From an uncultured Clostridia bacterium (GTDB lineage Bacteria > Bacillota > Clostridia > Oscillospirales > Oscillospiraceae), in NCBI GenBank assembly GCA_947176425.1, contig CAMWQV010000106.1, positions 1 to 6,999 on the forward strand: a DNA stretch of 6,999 bases. The letters are read 5' to 3'. A model generated the notes under the pieces. It was not told the origin of the DNA. It saw only the letters and a program-made list of their open reading frames with translations, and ran no database searches. The position numbers and the translations under genes are program-made. Each line of letters begins with the position of its first letter. Positions within the stretch are counted from its first letter, which is position 1. Shown here piece after piece: positions 1 through 5,799 of this stretch.

Positions 1-353
1 TAAGATACCATACATCCATTCTTTAGGGCTATTCTTTTTTGTGAACTTTCAACTCTCAAGTTATACACTTACGGTGTCAAAAAATTGTAGGGAAAGCAGA
101 AAGAGCTTTGAGAGTTATGGAAAGAGGAGAGCATCTGAACAGGAATGGGGCATTGTCGGCTGCACAGAGCGGAGACGGATGTAGCGTATCGTTGGTTTCT
201 AGGGTACACACTGCGAAAGGAACTGCCGCATTTTTCCACTTTTGTCCAGCAATGCCAGTGCTTTTAAAGTTCATTTTATATAAAAATAGATTTCAGATGG
301 CCTACATTCCTTCGTTGCCCTGCCCTACTGTTTTTTATATTGCCGCGTCGGGC
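1..353. other. Non-coding upstream region, no convincing gene
   Basis: No reading frame here has a well-spaced ribosome binding site, a recognisable domain or the codon pattern of the downstream genes. Frames are open on both strands (108-470 plus, 77-274 minus, and a 40-codon frame at 145-267), but none looks like a gene. The stretch is more AT-rich than what follows, with T and A runs around 268-290 and 331-340. It may be an intergenic spacer or a decayed element at the edge of the regulator/exporter block. No terminator for an upstream gene is evident. Confidence 0.6.
51..116. repeat. Nested inverted repeat
   Basis: AACTCTCAA at 51-59 is the exact reverse complement of TTGAGAGTT at 108-116. 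A small inverted pair, ACAC (65-68) and GTGT (74-77), lies inside the interval. The outer arms are 48 bases apart. This could be a degraded mobile-element end, a recombination site or chance; no transposase or integrase is in the window. Confidence 0.35.
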
Positions 354-382
354 TGGAAATCCAGCGGCGTTTGTGCTATAAT
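354..382 (+). promoter_or_regulatory. Sigma-A type promoter of the regulator/kinase operon
   Basis: TATAAT lies at 377-382, preceded by the extended -10 dinucleotide TG at 374-375. TGGAAA at 354-359 matches four of six bases of the -35 consensus with a 17-base spacer. Transcription would start near 389, leaving a leader of about 25 bases before the ATG at 415. A palindrome, GCTGGA-AA-TCCAGC (352-365), covers the -35 and may be an operator. No LytTR-type direct repeat is visible upstream, so autoregulation by the encoded regulator is not supported. Confidence 0.7.
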
Positions 383-414
383 GCGCACGATTACTGTGAC
401 GGAGGGACCAGACC

Positions 415-1113
415 ATGGAGTACCGCTTTGCCATCTGCGACGACAATGCAGATTATGCCAAATACATTGAAACTCTGGCTGTCCAGTGGGCCGGGCAGAC
501 AGGATTTTGGCTGGAAACAGAACGTTTCCCCTCAGCGGAGGCGTTTCTGTTCCGCTACGAGGAGAAGAAGAACTTCGACATCCTGCTGCTGGATATTGAA
601 ATGACCGGCATGGACGGTATAGAGCTGGCCCGGACTGTCCGGCAGGACAACGATACGGTGCAGATCGTCTTTATCACCGGCTACGCCGACTATATCGCCG
701 AGGGTTACGAGGTATCGGCCCTCCACTATTTAGTGAAGCCGGTAAACGAGGAGAAATTCTGCCAGGTGCTTACCCGTGCCGTCAGCCGTCTGGCCCGAAA
801 CGAGCCGTTTTTGACTTTGGATCTGCCCAGCGAGACCGTCCGGGTGCCTCTGCCGGAGATCCGCTATCTGGACGTGCAGCAGAATTACGTCACCATCCAC
901 GCCAAGCGGGACTATACGCTCAAGCGCTCACTGGCAGAATTTGAGGCAGTACTGGACCGGCGGTTCTACCGGGTAGGGCGGTCCTGCATCGTAAACCTAA
1001 CGTACATCCGCCGGGTGACCCGAACGGAGGCGGAGCTGACCGGTGGGGAGCGTCTCCCTCTGCCGCGGGGACAGTACGAAAAACTGAACCGGGCCATTAT
1101 CCGGCAGATTTGA
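415..1113 (+). CDS. LytTR-family response regulator (AgrA/LytR type)
   Basis: A 232-residue two-component response regulator that should bind DNA after phosphorylation by the kinase encoded next to it. Residues 1 to about 120 form a receiver domain: acidic pair D9-D10, phosphoacceptor D60 in LLLDIEMTGMDG, switch residue T88, and K108 in the LVKP motif. Residues about 131-232 are a LytTR DNA-binding domain, with the family block F-Y-R-V-G-R-S-C-I-V-N at 184-194. Many relatives have His where G188 sits. The length is typical of AgrA/LytR proteins. The ATG is chosen because GGAGGG at 401-406 sits 8 bases upstream. The kinase gene follows after 15 bases, so the two are cotranscribed. The tandem sites at 1799-1828 fit the LytTR operator pattern, making the ABC genes its likely target. 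The family call is firm; the regulon is inferred. Confidence 0.93.
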   Translation: MEYRFAICDDNADYAKYIETLAVQWAGQTGFWLETERFPSAEAFLFRYEEKKNFDILLLDIEMTGMDGIELARTVRQDNDTVQIVFITGYADYIAEGYEVSALHYLVKPVNEEKFCQVLTRAVSRLARNEPFLTLDLPSETVRVPLPEIRYLDVQQNYVTIHAKRDYTLKRSLAEFEAVLDRRFYRVGRSCIVNLTYIRRVTRTEAELTGGERLPLPRGQYEKLNRAIIRQI

Positions 1114-1128
1114 GAGGAGGGACAGCCC

Positions 1129-1791
1129 GTGGGACTGTTTGACCGGCTGATCGACAGGCGTCTGGCCGCCTATCAGCGGGAGCTGATCGAAATTCACTAT
1201 GCTGAAGTGGAGAACATGTACCGTCAGATGCGCGGCTGGCGGCACGACTACCGCAGTCATATTCAAACCATGAAGGCCCACGCCGCCGGGGGCGACTGGG
1301 AAGCCGTCAGCGCCTATCTGGACACGCTGGAGACGGACCTTGCCACTGTAGACACGGTGGTCAAAACCGGAAACCCTATGGCGGATGCTATTCTCAACAG
1401 TAAAATCTCCTTGGCCCGCTCCAAGGGGATTCCCGTCCAGGCGGACGCGAGCATTCCAGTGGCGCTGAAAATATCCGAGTTGGATTTGTGTGTCATTCTG
1501 GGAAACCTCTTTGACAACGCCATTGACGCCAGCCTGACTTTGCCGGAGAAAGACCGGCTGGTCCGGATTTATATTGATATGAAGGGCCCGCAGCTATATA
1601 TTTCCTTCACCAATTTTACCGCCGGGAAAAAGCAGCGGAAAGTGGGCGGCATCTTCCACAGCACCAAAGGGGCCGGACACGGCTTCGGCCTGGTCCGCAT
1701 GGACACCATTGTGAAGCGTCTCGGCGGATACCTGTCCCGCAACAGTGAGGACGGGGCCTTTACTACGGAAGTTTTGCTGCCGCAGGGGTAA
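1129..1791 (+). CDS. Soluble GHKL histidine kinase (AgrC/HPK10-like), no sensor domain
   Basis: A 220-residue protein matching only the cytoplasmic catalytic half of an AgrC-like kinase, and the likely phosphodonor of the upstream LytTR regulator. A charged, probably helical N-terminus (1-30) leads into the phosphoacceptor segment MRGWRHDYRSH, with H39 as the expected phosphorylated histidine. The ATPase domain has the N-box GNLFDNAIDA (N126, D129, N130) and the glycine-rich lid GAGHGFGL (181-188). The classical DxGxG box is absent, as is usual in the HPK10 group. There is no hydrophobic segment long enough to cross a membrane. The start is GTG, supported by GGAGG at 1116-1120, 8 bases upstream. 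Only 15 bases separate it from the preceding stop, so no upstream extension could add a sensor domain without overlapping the regulator gene. It may sense a cytoplasmic signal or depend on a partner. The enzyme class is clear; the signal is unknown. Confidence 0.9.
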   Translation: MGLFDRLIDRRLAAYQRELIEIHYAEVENMYRQMRGWRHDYRSHIQTMKAHAAGGDWEAVSAYLDTLETDLATVDTVVKTGNPMADAILNSKISLARSKGIPVQADASIPVALKISELDLCVILGNLFDNAIDASLTLPEKDRLVRIYIDMKGPQLYISFTNFTAGKKQRKVGGIFHSTKGAGHGFGLVRMDTIVKRLGGYLSRNSEDGAFTTEVLLPQG

Positions 1792-1798
1792 CTGTTTT

Positions 1799-1828
1799 AC
1801 AGTTCGTCCCCCGGAAATAACAATTCGT
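1799..1828 (+). promoter_or_regulatory. Tandem LytTR/AgrA-type operator upstream of the ABC genes
   Basis: Site 1, ACAGTTCGT (1799-1807), fits every position of the published AgrA/LytTR pattern [TA][AC][CA]GTTN[AG][TG]. Site 2, ACAATTCGT (1820-1828), fits all but one. They are separated by exactly 12 bases (1808-1819), giving the 21-base, two-helical-turn period at which LytTR regulators bind as two side-by-side copies. Identity continues beyond the sites through CCCCG, so 14 of 15 bases agree between copies. Site 2 ends 7 bases before the -35 at 1836, the usual place for LytTR activation. The pattern is seen; binding by the regulator at 415-1113 is inferred. Confidence 0.75.
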
Positions 1829-1854
1829 CCCCCGATTGACACAACCGGGGGACG
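1826..1854 (+). other. GC-rich hairpin overlapping the ABC promoter
   Basis: CGTCCCCCG (1826-1834) and CGGGGGACG (1846-1854) are perfect 9-base reverse complements around an 11-base loop. In RNA read through from the kinase gene this would form a very stable stem, but what follows (TTGTGCTATGCTCCTTT) is only moderately U-rich, so a rho-independent terminator is possible rather than clear. An identical copy of the left arm at 1805-1813 could pair with the same right arm, giving two alternative folds. In DNA the same bases include the second LytTR repeat and the -35. Confidence 0.5.
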
Positions 1855-1866
1855 TTGTGCTATGCT
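1836..1866 (+). promoter_or_regulatory. Activator-dependent promoter of the ABC exporter genes
   Basis: A perfect TTGACA -35 (1836-1841) is followed after 19 bases by TATGCT (1861-1866), which has the extended -10 TG at 1858-1859. The over-long spacer and imperfect -10 predict a weak basal promoter needing help, as for agr promoters activated by AgrA. An inverted repeat, CACAAC (1840-1845) and GTTGTG (1854-1859), fills the spacer and could be a further operator. The 9-mer TTGTGCTAT is shared with the -10 region of the regulator promoter (371-379). Confidence 0.6.
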
Positions 1867-1886
1867 CCTTTCTGAGGTGAAAAGCA

Positions 1887-3713
1887 ATGAAGAAAATGAA
1901 GATACCAAAACAGAAAACCTACGGCATTTTCTCAAACTGTGCCTATATGATTCGCCGGGCGTGGCGGGAGTGCAAAAGCGTGCTGGCAATTGTCCTGGGA
2001 CTGATTTTCTGCGGCGTGGCAGGGAGCCTGCTGGAGCTGTTCGTGGTCCCGGCCATTCTGAAGGCTGTGGAGCGGGGCGTCAGCCCTATGGCGCTGGGGG
2101 GCATGATTCTCTGGTTCACGCTGGGGATGGTACTGGTCCGCGCTCTGCGAAGGTATCTGGACGAAAACACAATTTTCGGACGCGTCCGGGTACGCTCCAC
2201 GCTGTGCCTGGACGTGCATCTGGCCTTCTGCCGGACCTCCTATCCCCACATTGAGGACCCGGACTACCTGAAACGGACGGAAAAAGCGCAGCATGGCCTG
2301 ACCCACAACAGCTCGGCTGGAGAGGCCATTTGGCGGACCTTGACGGAGCTGCTGACCAATCTGATCAGCTTTGTGATCTATCTGCTGCTGCTGGCCCAGG
2401 CAGGGCCGTGGGTGGCGGCGCTGTGCATTGCCCTGTCCGCTGTAAGCTATTTCGTTGGGGAGCATATGCGCACCTGGCGCTACCGCCATCGGGACGAGGA
2501 GGGCCAGCTGTTTCACAAGCTGGATTACTGCATTGCCCGAAGCCAGGATCTCAGGCTGGCGAAGGATATCCGCATTTTCGGCCTGGCCTCCTGGCTGACA
2601 GAGCTATATGACAAGCACGCCCGGCTGTTCCGGGATTTCCAGGCCAAGTGCCAGCGGTATTGCCTGTTGGCAGACCTGCTGGACGTAATCATCACTCTTC
2701 TGCGCAACGGCGCGGCCTACGGATTGCTGATCGCCATGGCCCTGCGGGGAGAATTGACAGCAGCGGAGTTCGTACTGTATTTCACAGCGGTCAGCGGCTT
2801 CACCGGCTGGGTAACGGGCATTTTCTCCGGGCTGACCACCCTTCACCGGCAGAGCCTGGATCTGTCCGCTGTGCGGGAGTTCCTGAAAACGCCGGAGCTG
2901 TTTCGTTTTGACGACGGCAGGCCGCTGGCGGTAAAGCCGGACCACCTGTACACACTGGAGCTGCGGGACGTGGCCTTCCGCTACCCCGGCGCGGACCACG
3001 ACACCCTCTCCCATATCAACCTGACTATCCGCCCCGGCGAAAAGCTGGCGGTAGTAGGCAAAAACGGCGCGGGCAAGACCACGCTGATTAAGCTGCTTTG
3101 CGGTCTCTATGACCCCACGGAGGGCCAAGTCCTGCTGGACGGTGAGGACATCCGGCAGTATAACCGCCGGGACTACTACAAGCACTTTTCCGCCGTATTC
3201 CAGCAATTTTCCCCCTTGGCGGGCACGATGGCGGAGAACGTGGCCCAGACAGCGGCAGTGGACCTGCCCCGGGTGTGGGACTGTCTGGAGCGTGCGGGAC
3301 TGGCGGACAAAATCCGTGAGCTGCCGCAGAAGGAAAATACCCACCTGGGCCGGGAGGTCTATCTGGACGGCATAGACCTGTCCGGCGGACAGATGCAGCG
3401 GTTGATGCTGGCCCGCGCCCTCTACAAGAATGCCCCGCTGGTGGTACTGGACGAACCCACTGCCGCCCTGGATCCTCTGGCGGAAAGCGACCTGTACCAG
3501 AAGTACAGCAGCCTGACGGGGAACTGCACCAGCGTGTATATCAGTCACCGTCTAGCCTCCACCCGGTTCTGCGACCGCGTACTTCTCATTGAGAACGGCG
3601 GCATTGCCGAGGAGGGCACCCACGAGGAGCTGCTGGAGCAGGGCGGACGGTACGCCTACCTTTTCAATCTGCAAAGCAAATACTATAAGGAAGGAGCGAT
3701 GGAGGATGAATAA
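1887..3713 (+). CDS. ABC exporter half-transporter, TMD-NBD fusion (subunit 1)
   Basis: A 608-residue half-size ABC exporter, expected to form a membrane dimer with the next gene product and to pump an unknown substrate out using ATP. The membrane domain (about 30-320) has hydrophobic stretches near 31-58, 68-86, 155-172, 175-190, 261-285 and 293-316. The nucleotide-binding domain (about 355-595) is intact: Walker A GKNGAGKTT (391-399), Q-loop glutamine in VFQQF (439-440), signature LSGGQ (498-502), Walker B LVVLDE with catalytic E523, D-loop AALD (526-529) and switch H554. The ATG is chosen because GAGGTGA at 1874-1880 lies 6 bases upstream. It is the first gene after the LytTR-type operator and promoter, and it overlaps the second ABC gene by 8 bases. 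Substrate is not deducible; peptides, lipids or drugs are all possible for this fold. Confidence 0.92.
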   Translation: MKKMKIPKQKTYGIFSNCAYMIRRAWRECKSVLAIVLGLIFCGVAGSLLELFVVPAILKAVERGVSPMALGGMILWFTLGMVLVRALRRYLDENTIFGRVRVRSTLCLDVHLAFCRTSYPHIEDPDYLKRTEKAQHGLTHNSSAGEAIWRTLTELLTNLISFVIYLLLLAQAGPWVAALCIALSAVSYFVGEHMRTWRYRHRDEEGQLFHKLDYCIARSQDLRLAKDIRIFGLASWLTELYDKHARLFRDFQAKCQRYCLLADLLDVIITLLRNGAAYGLLIAMALRGELTAAEFVLYFTAVSGFTGWVTGIFSGLTTLHRQSLDLSAVREFLKTPELFRFDDGRPLAVKPDHLYTLELRDVAFRYPGADHDTLSHINLTIRPGEKLAVVGKNGAGKTTLIKLLCGLYDPTEGQVLLDGEDIRQYNRRDYYKHFSAVFQQFSPLAGTMAENVAQTAAVDLPRVWDCLERAGLADKIRELPQKENTHLGREVYLDGIDLSGGQMQRLMLARALYKNAPLVVLDEPTAALDPLAESDLYQKYSSLTGNCTSVYISHRLASTRFCDRVLLIENGGIAEEGTHEELLEQGGRYAYLFNLQSKYYKEGAMEDE

Positions 3714-5604
3714 CCAGAAAGAAGGGCGGCTTTCCTTCTGGGAAGCCATGGCCTACACCCGCCGGGGCCTTGCTATCTGGTGGAAGGCCTGTCCCCAGGT
3801 GCTCACCGCACGGGGGGTAAAGCAGGCGGTGGATGCCCTGGCACCCTATCTGCCGCTGTATTTTACCGCCAGACTGGTGAACACCATTGCCGGAGGCGGG
3901 ACGGCGGAGGAGGGGTGGCGGACGCTGGCGGCGCTGCTCCTTTCCGCTGCTGCCGCGGGGTTTGCCCAGGCCGCAGCTAACTGCTGGTTCGGCTTTGTGC
4001 TGGAGGGCGTCCACTACCCCGCATGGACCAGCATCTTTTTTGAAAAGCTGCTGAGCATGGATTTTTGTGACGTGGACGATCCCCGGACCCAGACTCTGCT
4101 CACCCAGATCAAGCAGAATGATAACTGGAGCGCTTGGGGATTAAACCGCCTGTGCTATCTTTTTGAGAATCTGGTGAACGCCGGGTTCCGTATTCTGGGC
4201 GCGGCGGCGCTGTCGGTGAGTCTGTTCACTCTGCCGGTGCGGCCGGACAGCCCGCTGGTCTGGCTGAATCATCCGCTGTGCCTAGTGGGGATAACAGTGC
4301 TGATGGTATTATCTGTTATTGCGGCCTCGGCGCTGGCCAATAAAGGCAATAACTACTGGGCGAATTTTGACGGTACAGCAGGAAACCGGGCATACAGCTT
4401 TTTCTATTTCATCGGCATGAATGAGCGCTTCCGTGGGACTGACATCCGTACCTATGAACAGGACAGCTACTTTGAAACCGGTGCAGAGGCGGAGAAGGAC
4501 ATCGAAACGGGCATCGGCCCCAACTCCTCCATCGCCTCCATCGGCAGGGCGGCTCAGGGACCCATGGGAGCCTGTTTTGCGGTATCCCAGGCGGTATCCC
4601 AGGCGTTCACCGGGGTAATTTACCTGTTTGCCGGGCTGAAGGCCCTGGGCGGAGCCTTTGGGGTGGGTTCCATTACCCAGTACGCAGGCGCGCTGGCGGG
4701 GCTTGCCCAGGGGATCACCACATTGCTGGAAACCGTCGGGGACTTGCGGGCCAACGCAGAGTTCCTGCGGCCCACCTATGAACTGCTGGACATTCCCAAC
4801 AGTATGTACCAAGGCAGTCTCACCACAGAGAAGCGGTCTGACCGGAAGTATGAGATCGAATTCCGGGACGTGTCCTTCCAGTACCCCGGCGCGGATACCT
4901 GGGCTTTGAGGCATGTATCCATGAAGTTCAAGGTAGGCGAGCGTTTGGCAGTAGTGGGTGAGAACGGTTCCGGCAAAACTACATTTATCAAGCTGCTGTG
5001 CCGTTTGTACGACCCCACCGAGGGGGAAATCCTCCTCAATGGCATCGACATCCGGAAATACCGGTACGACAACTATCTGGACCTGTTCTCCGTGGTTTTC
5101 CAGGACTTCCGCCTGCTGGCCCAGCCCCTGGGGCAGAATGTAGCCGCCTCCATTGCGTATGACCGCGAGAAAGCGGCGGAGTGCCTGAAACGGGCGGGCT
5201 TTGGGGACCGCCTGACGGAACTGCCCAAAGGATTGGACACCTGCCTGTACCGGGATTTCGAGGATGACGGCGTGGAGATCTCCGGCGGCGAGGCCCAGAA
5301 AATCGCCTTAGCCCGGGTACTGTATCAGAATGCGCCGTTCATCGTTCTGGACGAACCCACCGCCGCCCTGGACCCTGAAGCGGAAGCAGAGGTGTACACC
5401 AAGTTCAATGACATCGTGGCTGATAAGACTGCCATCTATATCAGCCACCGTCTGTCCTCCTGCCGCTTCTGCGATGAGATCGCTGTGTTTGACCACGGGC
5501 AGGTGGTGCAGCAGGGCGTCCATGACACGCTGGTGGAGGCGGAGGGTAAATATCAGGCTCTCTGGGAAGCCCAGGCGCAGTATTACCAGAAAAAGGAGAG
5601 GTGA
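3706..5604 (+). CDS. ABC exporter half-transporter, TMD-NBD fusion (subunit 2)
   Basis: A 632-residue half transporter, paralogous to the preceding gene and presumably its heterodimer partner. The membrane domain (about 40-345) has hydrophobic stretches near 72-98, 155-177, 190-211, 290-312 and 316-340, with an extra polar, proline-containing loop at about 178-190. The nucleotide-binding domain carries Walker A GENGSGKTT (418-426), Q466, Walker B FIVLDE with E550, D-loop AALD and H581. Its signature motif reads ISGGE (525-529) rather than LSGGQ, so the ATP site formed with subunit 1's Walker A may be less active. An in-frame ATG at 3589 exists but would overlap subunit 1 by 125 bases. The ATG at 3706 is preferred: AAGGAG (3691-3696) lies 9 bases upstream, and the ATGAATAA overlap with the upstream stop suggests translational coupling. 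The protein ends in a charged tail resembling that of subunit 1. Substrate unknown. Confidence 0.92.
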   Translation: MNNQKEGRLSFWEAMAYTRRGLAIWWKACPQVLTARGVKQAVDALAPYLPLYFTARLVNTIAGGGTAEEGWRTLAALLLSAAAAGFAQAAANCWFGFVLEGVHYPAWTSIFFEKLLSMDFCDVDDPRTQTLLTQIKQNDNWSAWGLNRLCYLFENLVNAGFRILGAAALSVSLFTLPVRPDSPLVWLNHPLCLVGITVLMVLSVIAASALANKGNNYWANFDGTAGNRAYSFFYFIGMNERFRGTDIRTYEQDSYFETGAEAEKDIETGIGPNSSIASIGRAAQGPMGACFAVSQAVSQAFTGVIYLFAGLKALGGAFGVGSITQYAGALAGLAQGITTLLETVGDLRANAEFLRPTYELLDIPNSMYQGSLTTEKRSDRKYEIEFRDVSFQYPGADTWALRHVSMKFKVGERLAVVGENGSGKTTFIKLLCRLYDPTEGEILLNGIDIRKYRYDNYLDLFSVVFQDFRLLAQPLGQNVAASIAYDREKAAECLKRAGFGDRLTELPKGLDTCLYRDFEDDGVEISGGEAQKIALARVLYQNAPFIVLDEPTAALDPEAEAEVYTKFNDIVADKTAIYISHRLSSCRFCDEIAVFDHGQVVQQGVHDTLVEAEGKYQALWEAQAQYYQKKER

Positions 5605-5672
5605 GCGCCGGCCATGTGGGACCGGAGCGGAAAGATTTGGGTGAAAAAGATGGTTTTTTGCTTTGGAACAGC

Positions 5673-5701
5673 TTGACAATTTATCAAAGTTTCCCTATAA
5701 T
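5673..5701 (+). promoter_or_regulatory. Perfect consensus sigma-A promoter of the scaffold operon
   Basis: TTGACA (5673-5678), a 17-base spacer and TATAAT (5696-5701) match the consensus exactly. Transcription would begin near 5708, giving a leader of about 92 bases before the ATG at 5800. Such a promoter predicts strong, largely unregulated initiation. It starts about 70 bases after the stop of the second ABC gene; I see no convincing rho-independent terminator between them, so some read-through is possible. Confidence 0.88.
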
Positions 5702-5710
5702 TTAAGTGTT

Positions 5711-5755
5711 CAGCGCGGGTTTCCCTTTGGCCCGCAGTTTGACGAATGGTCGCTG
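5711..5755 (+). other. Structured 5' leader of the scaffold operon
   Basis: GCGGG (5715-5719) pairs with CCCGC (5731-5735), extended inward by two possible G-U pairs. An outer pairing of CAGC (5711-5714) with GCTG (5752-5755) could enclose it. The hairpin starts within a few bases of the predicted transcription start and has no U-tract, so it looks like a stabilising or regulatory leader rather than a terminator. I recognise no known riboswitch class. Confidence 0.35.
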
Positions 5756-5799
5756 CTCAATTCCAGAGACTGTTAAAATAAAGGAAAGGAAGATTTGCC

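Noticed and set aside
145..267. 40-codon plus-strand frame (starts MGHCRLHRAE)
   Set aside because: The only purine-rich motif is about 14 bases upstream, too far, and nothing in the peptide suggests a leader or pheromone.
77..274. 65-codon minus-strand open frame
   Set aside because: The sequence before its ATG is AT-rich with no Shine-Dalgarno; no domain recognised.
108..470. 120-codon plus-strand open frame
   Set aside because: No well-spaced ribosome binding site, composition changes along its length, it runs through the promoter at 354-382 and into the regulator gene in another frame.
2604..3548. 314-codon minus-strand open frame
   Set aside because: Opposite the ABC subunit 1 gene with intact motifs; low-complexity, Gln/Val-rich shadow.
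3589..3705. Upstream in-frame start that would extend ABC subunit 2 by 39 residues
   Set aside because: It would overlap subunit 1 by 125 bases and has no good ribosome binding site; the ATG at 3706 has AAGGAG at the right distance.
5605..5659. Terminator after the ABC genes
   Set aside because: CCGG/CCGG (5608-5611, 5622-5625) gives a short, mismatched stem without a U-tract, and AAAAA/TTTTTT (5644-5659) has no GC stem; neither is a credible rho-independent terminator.
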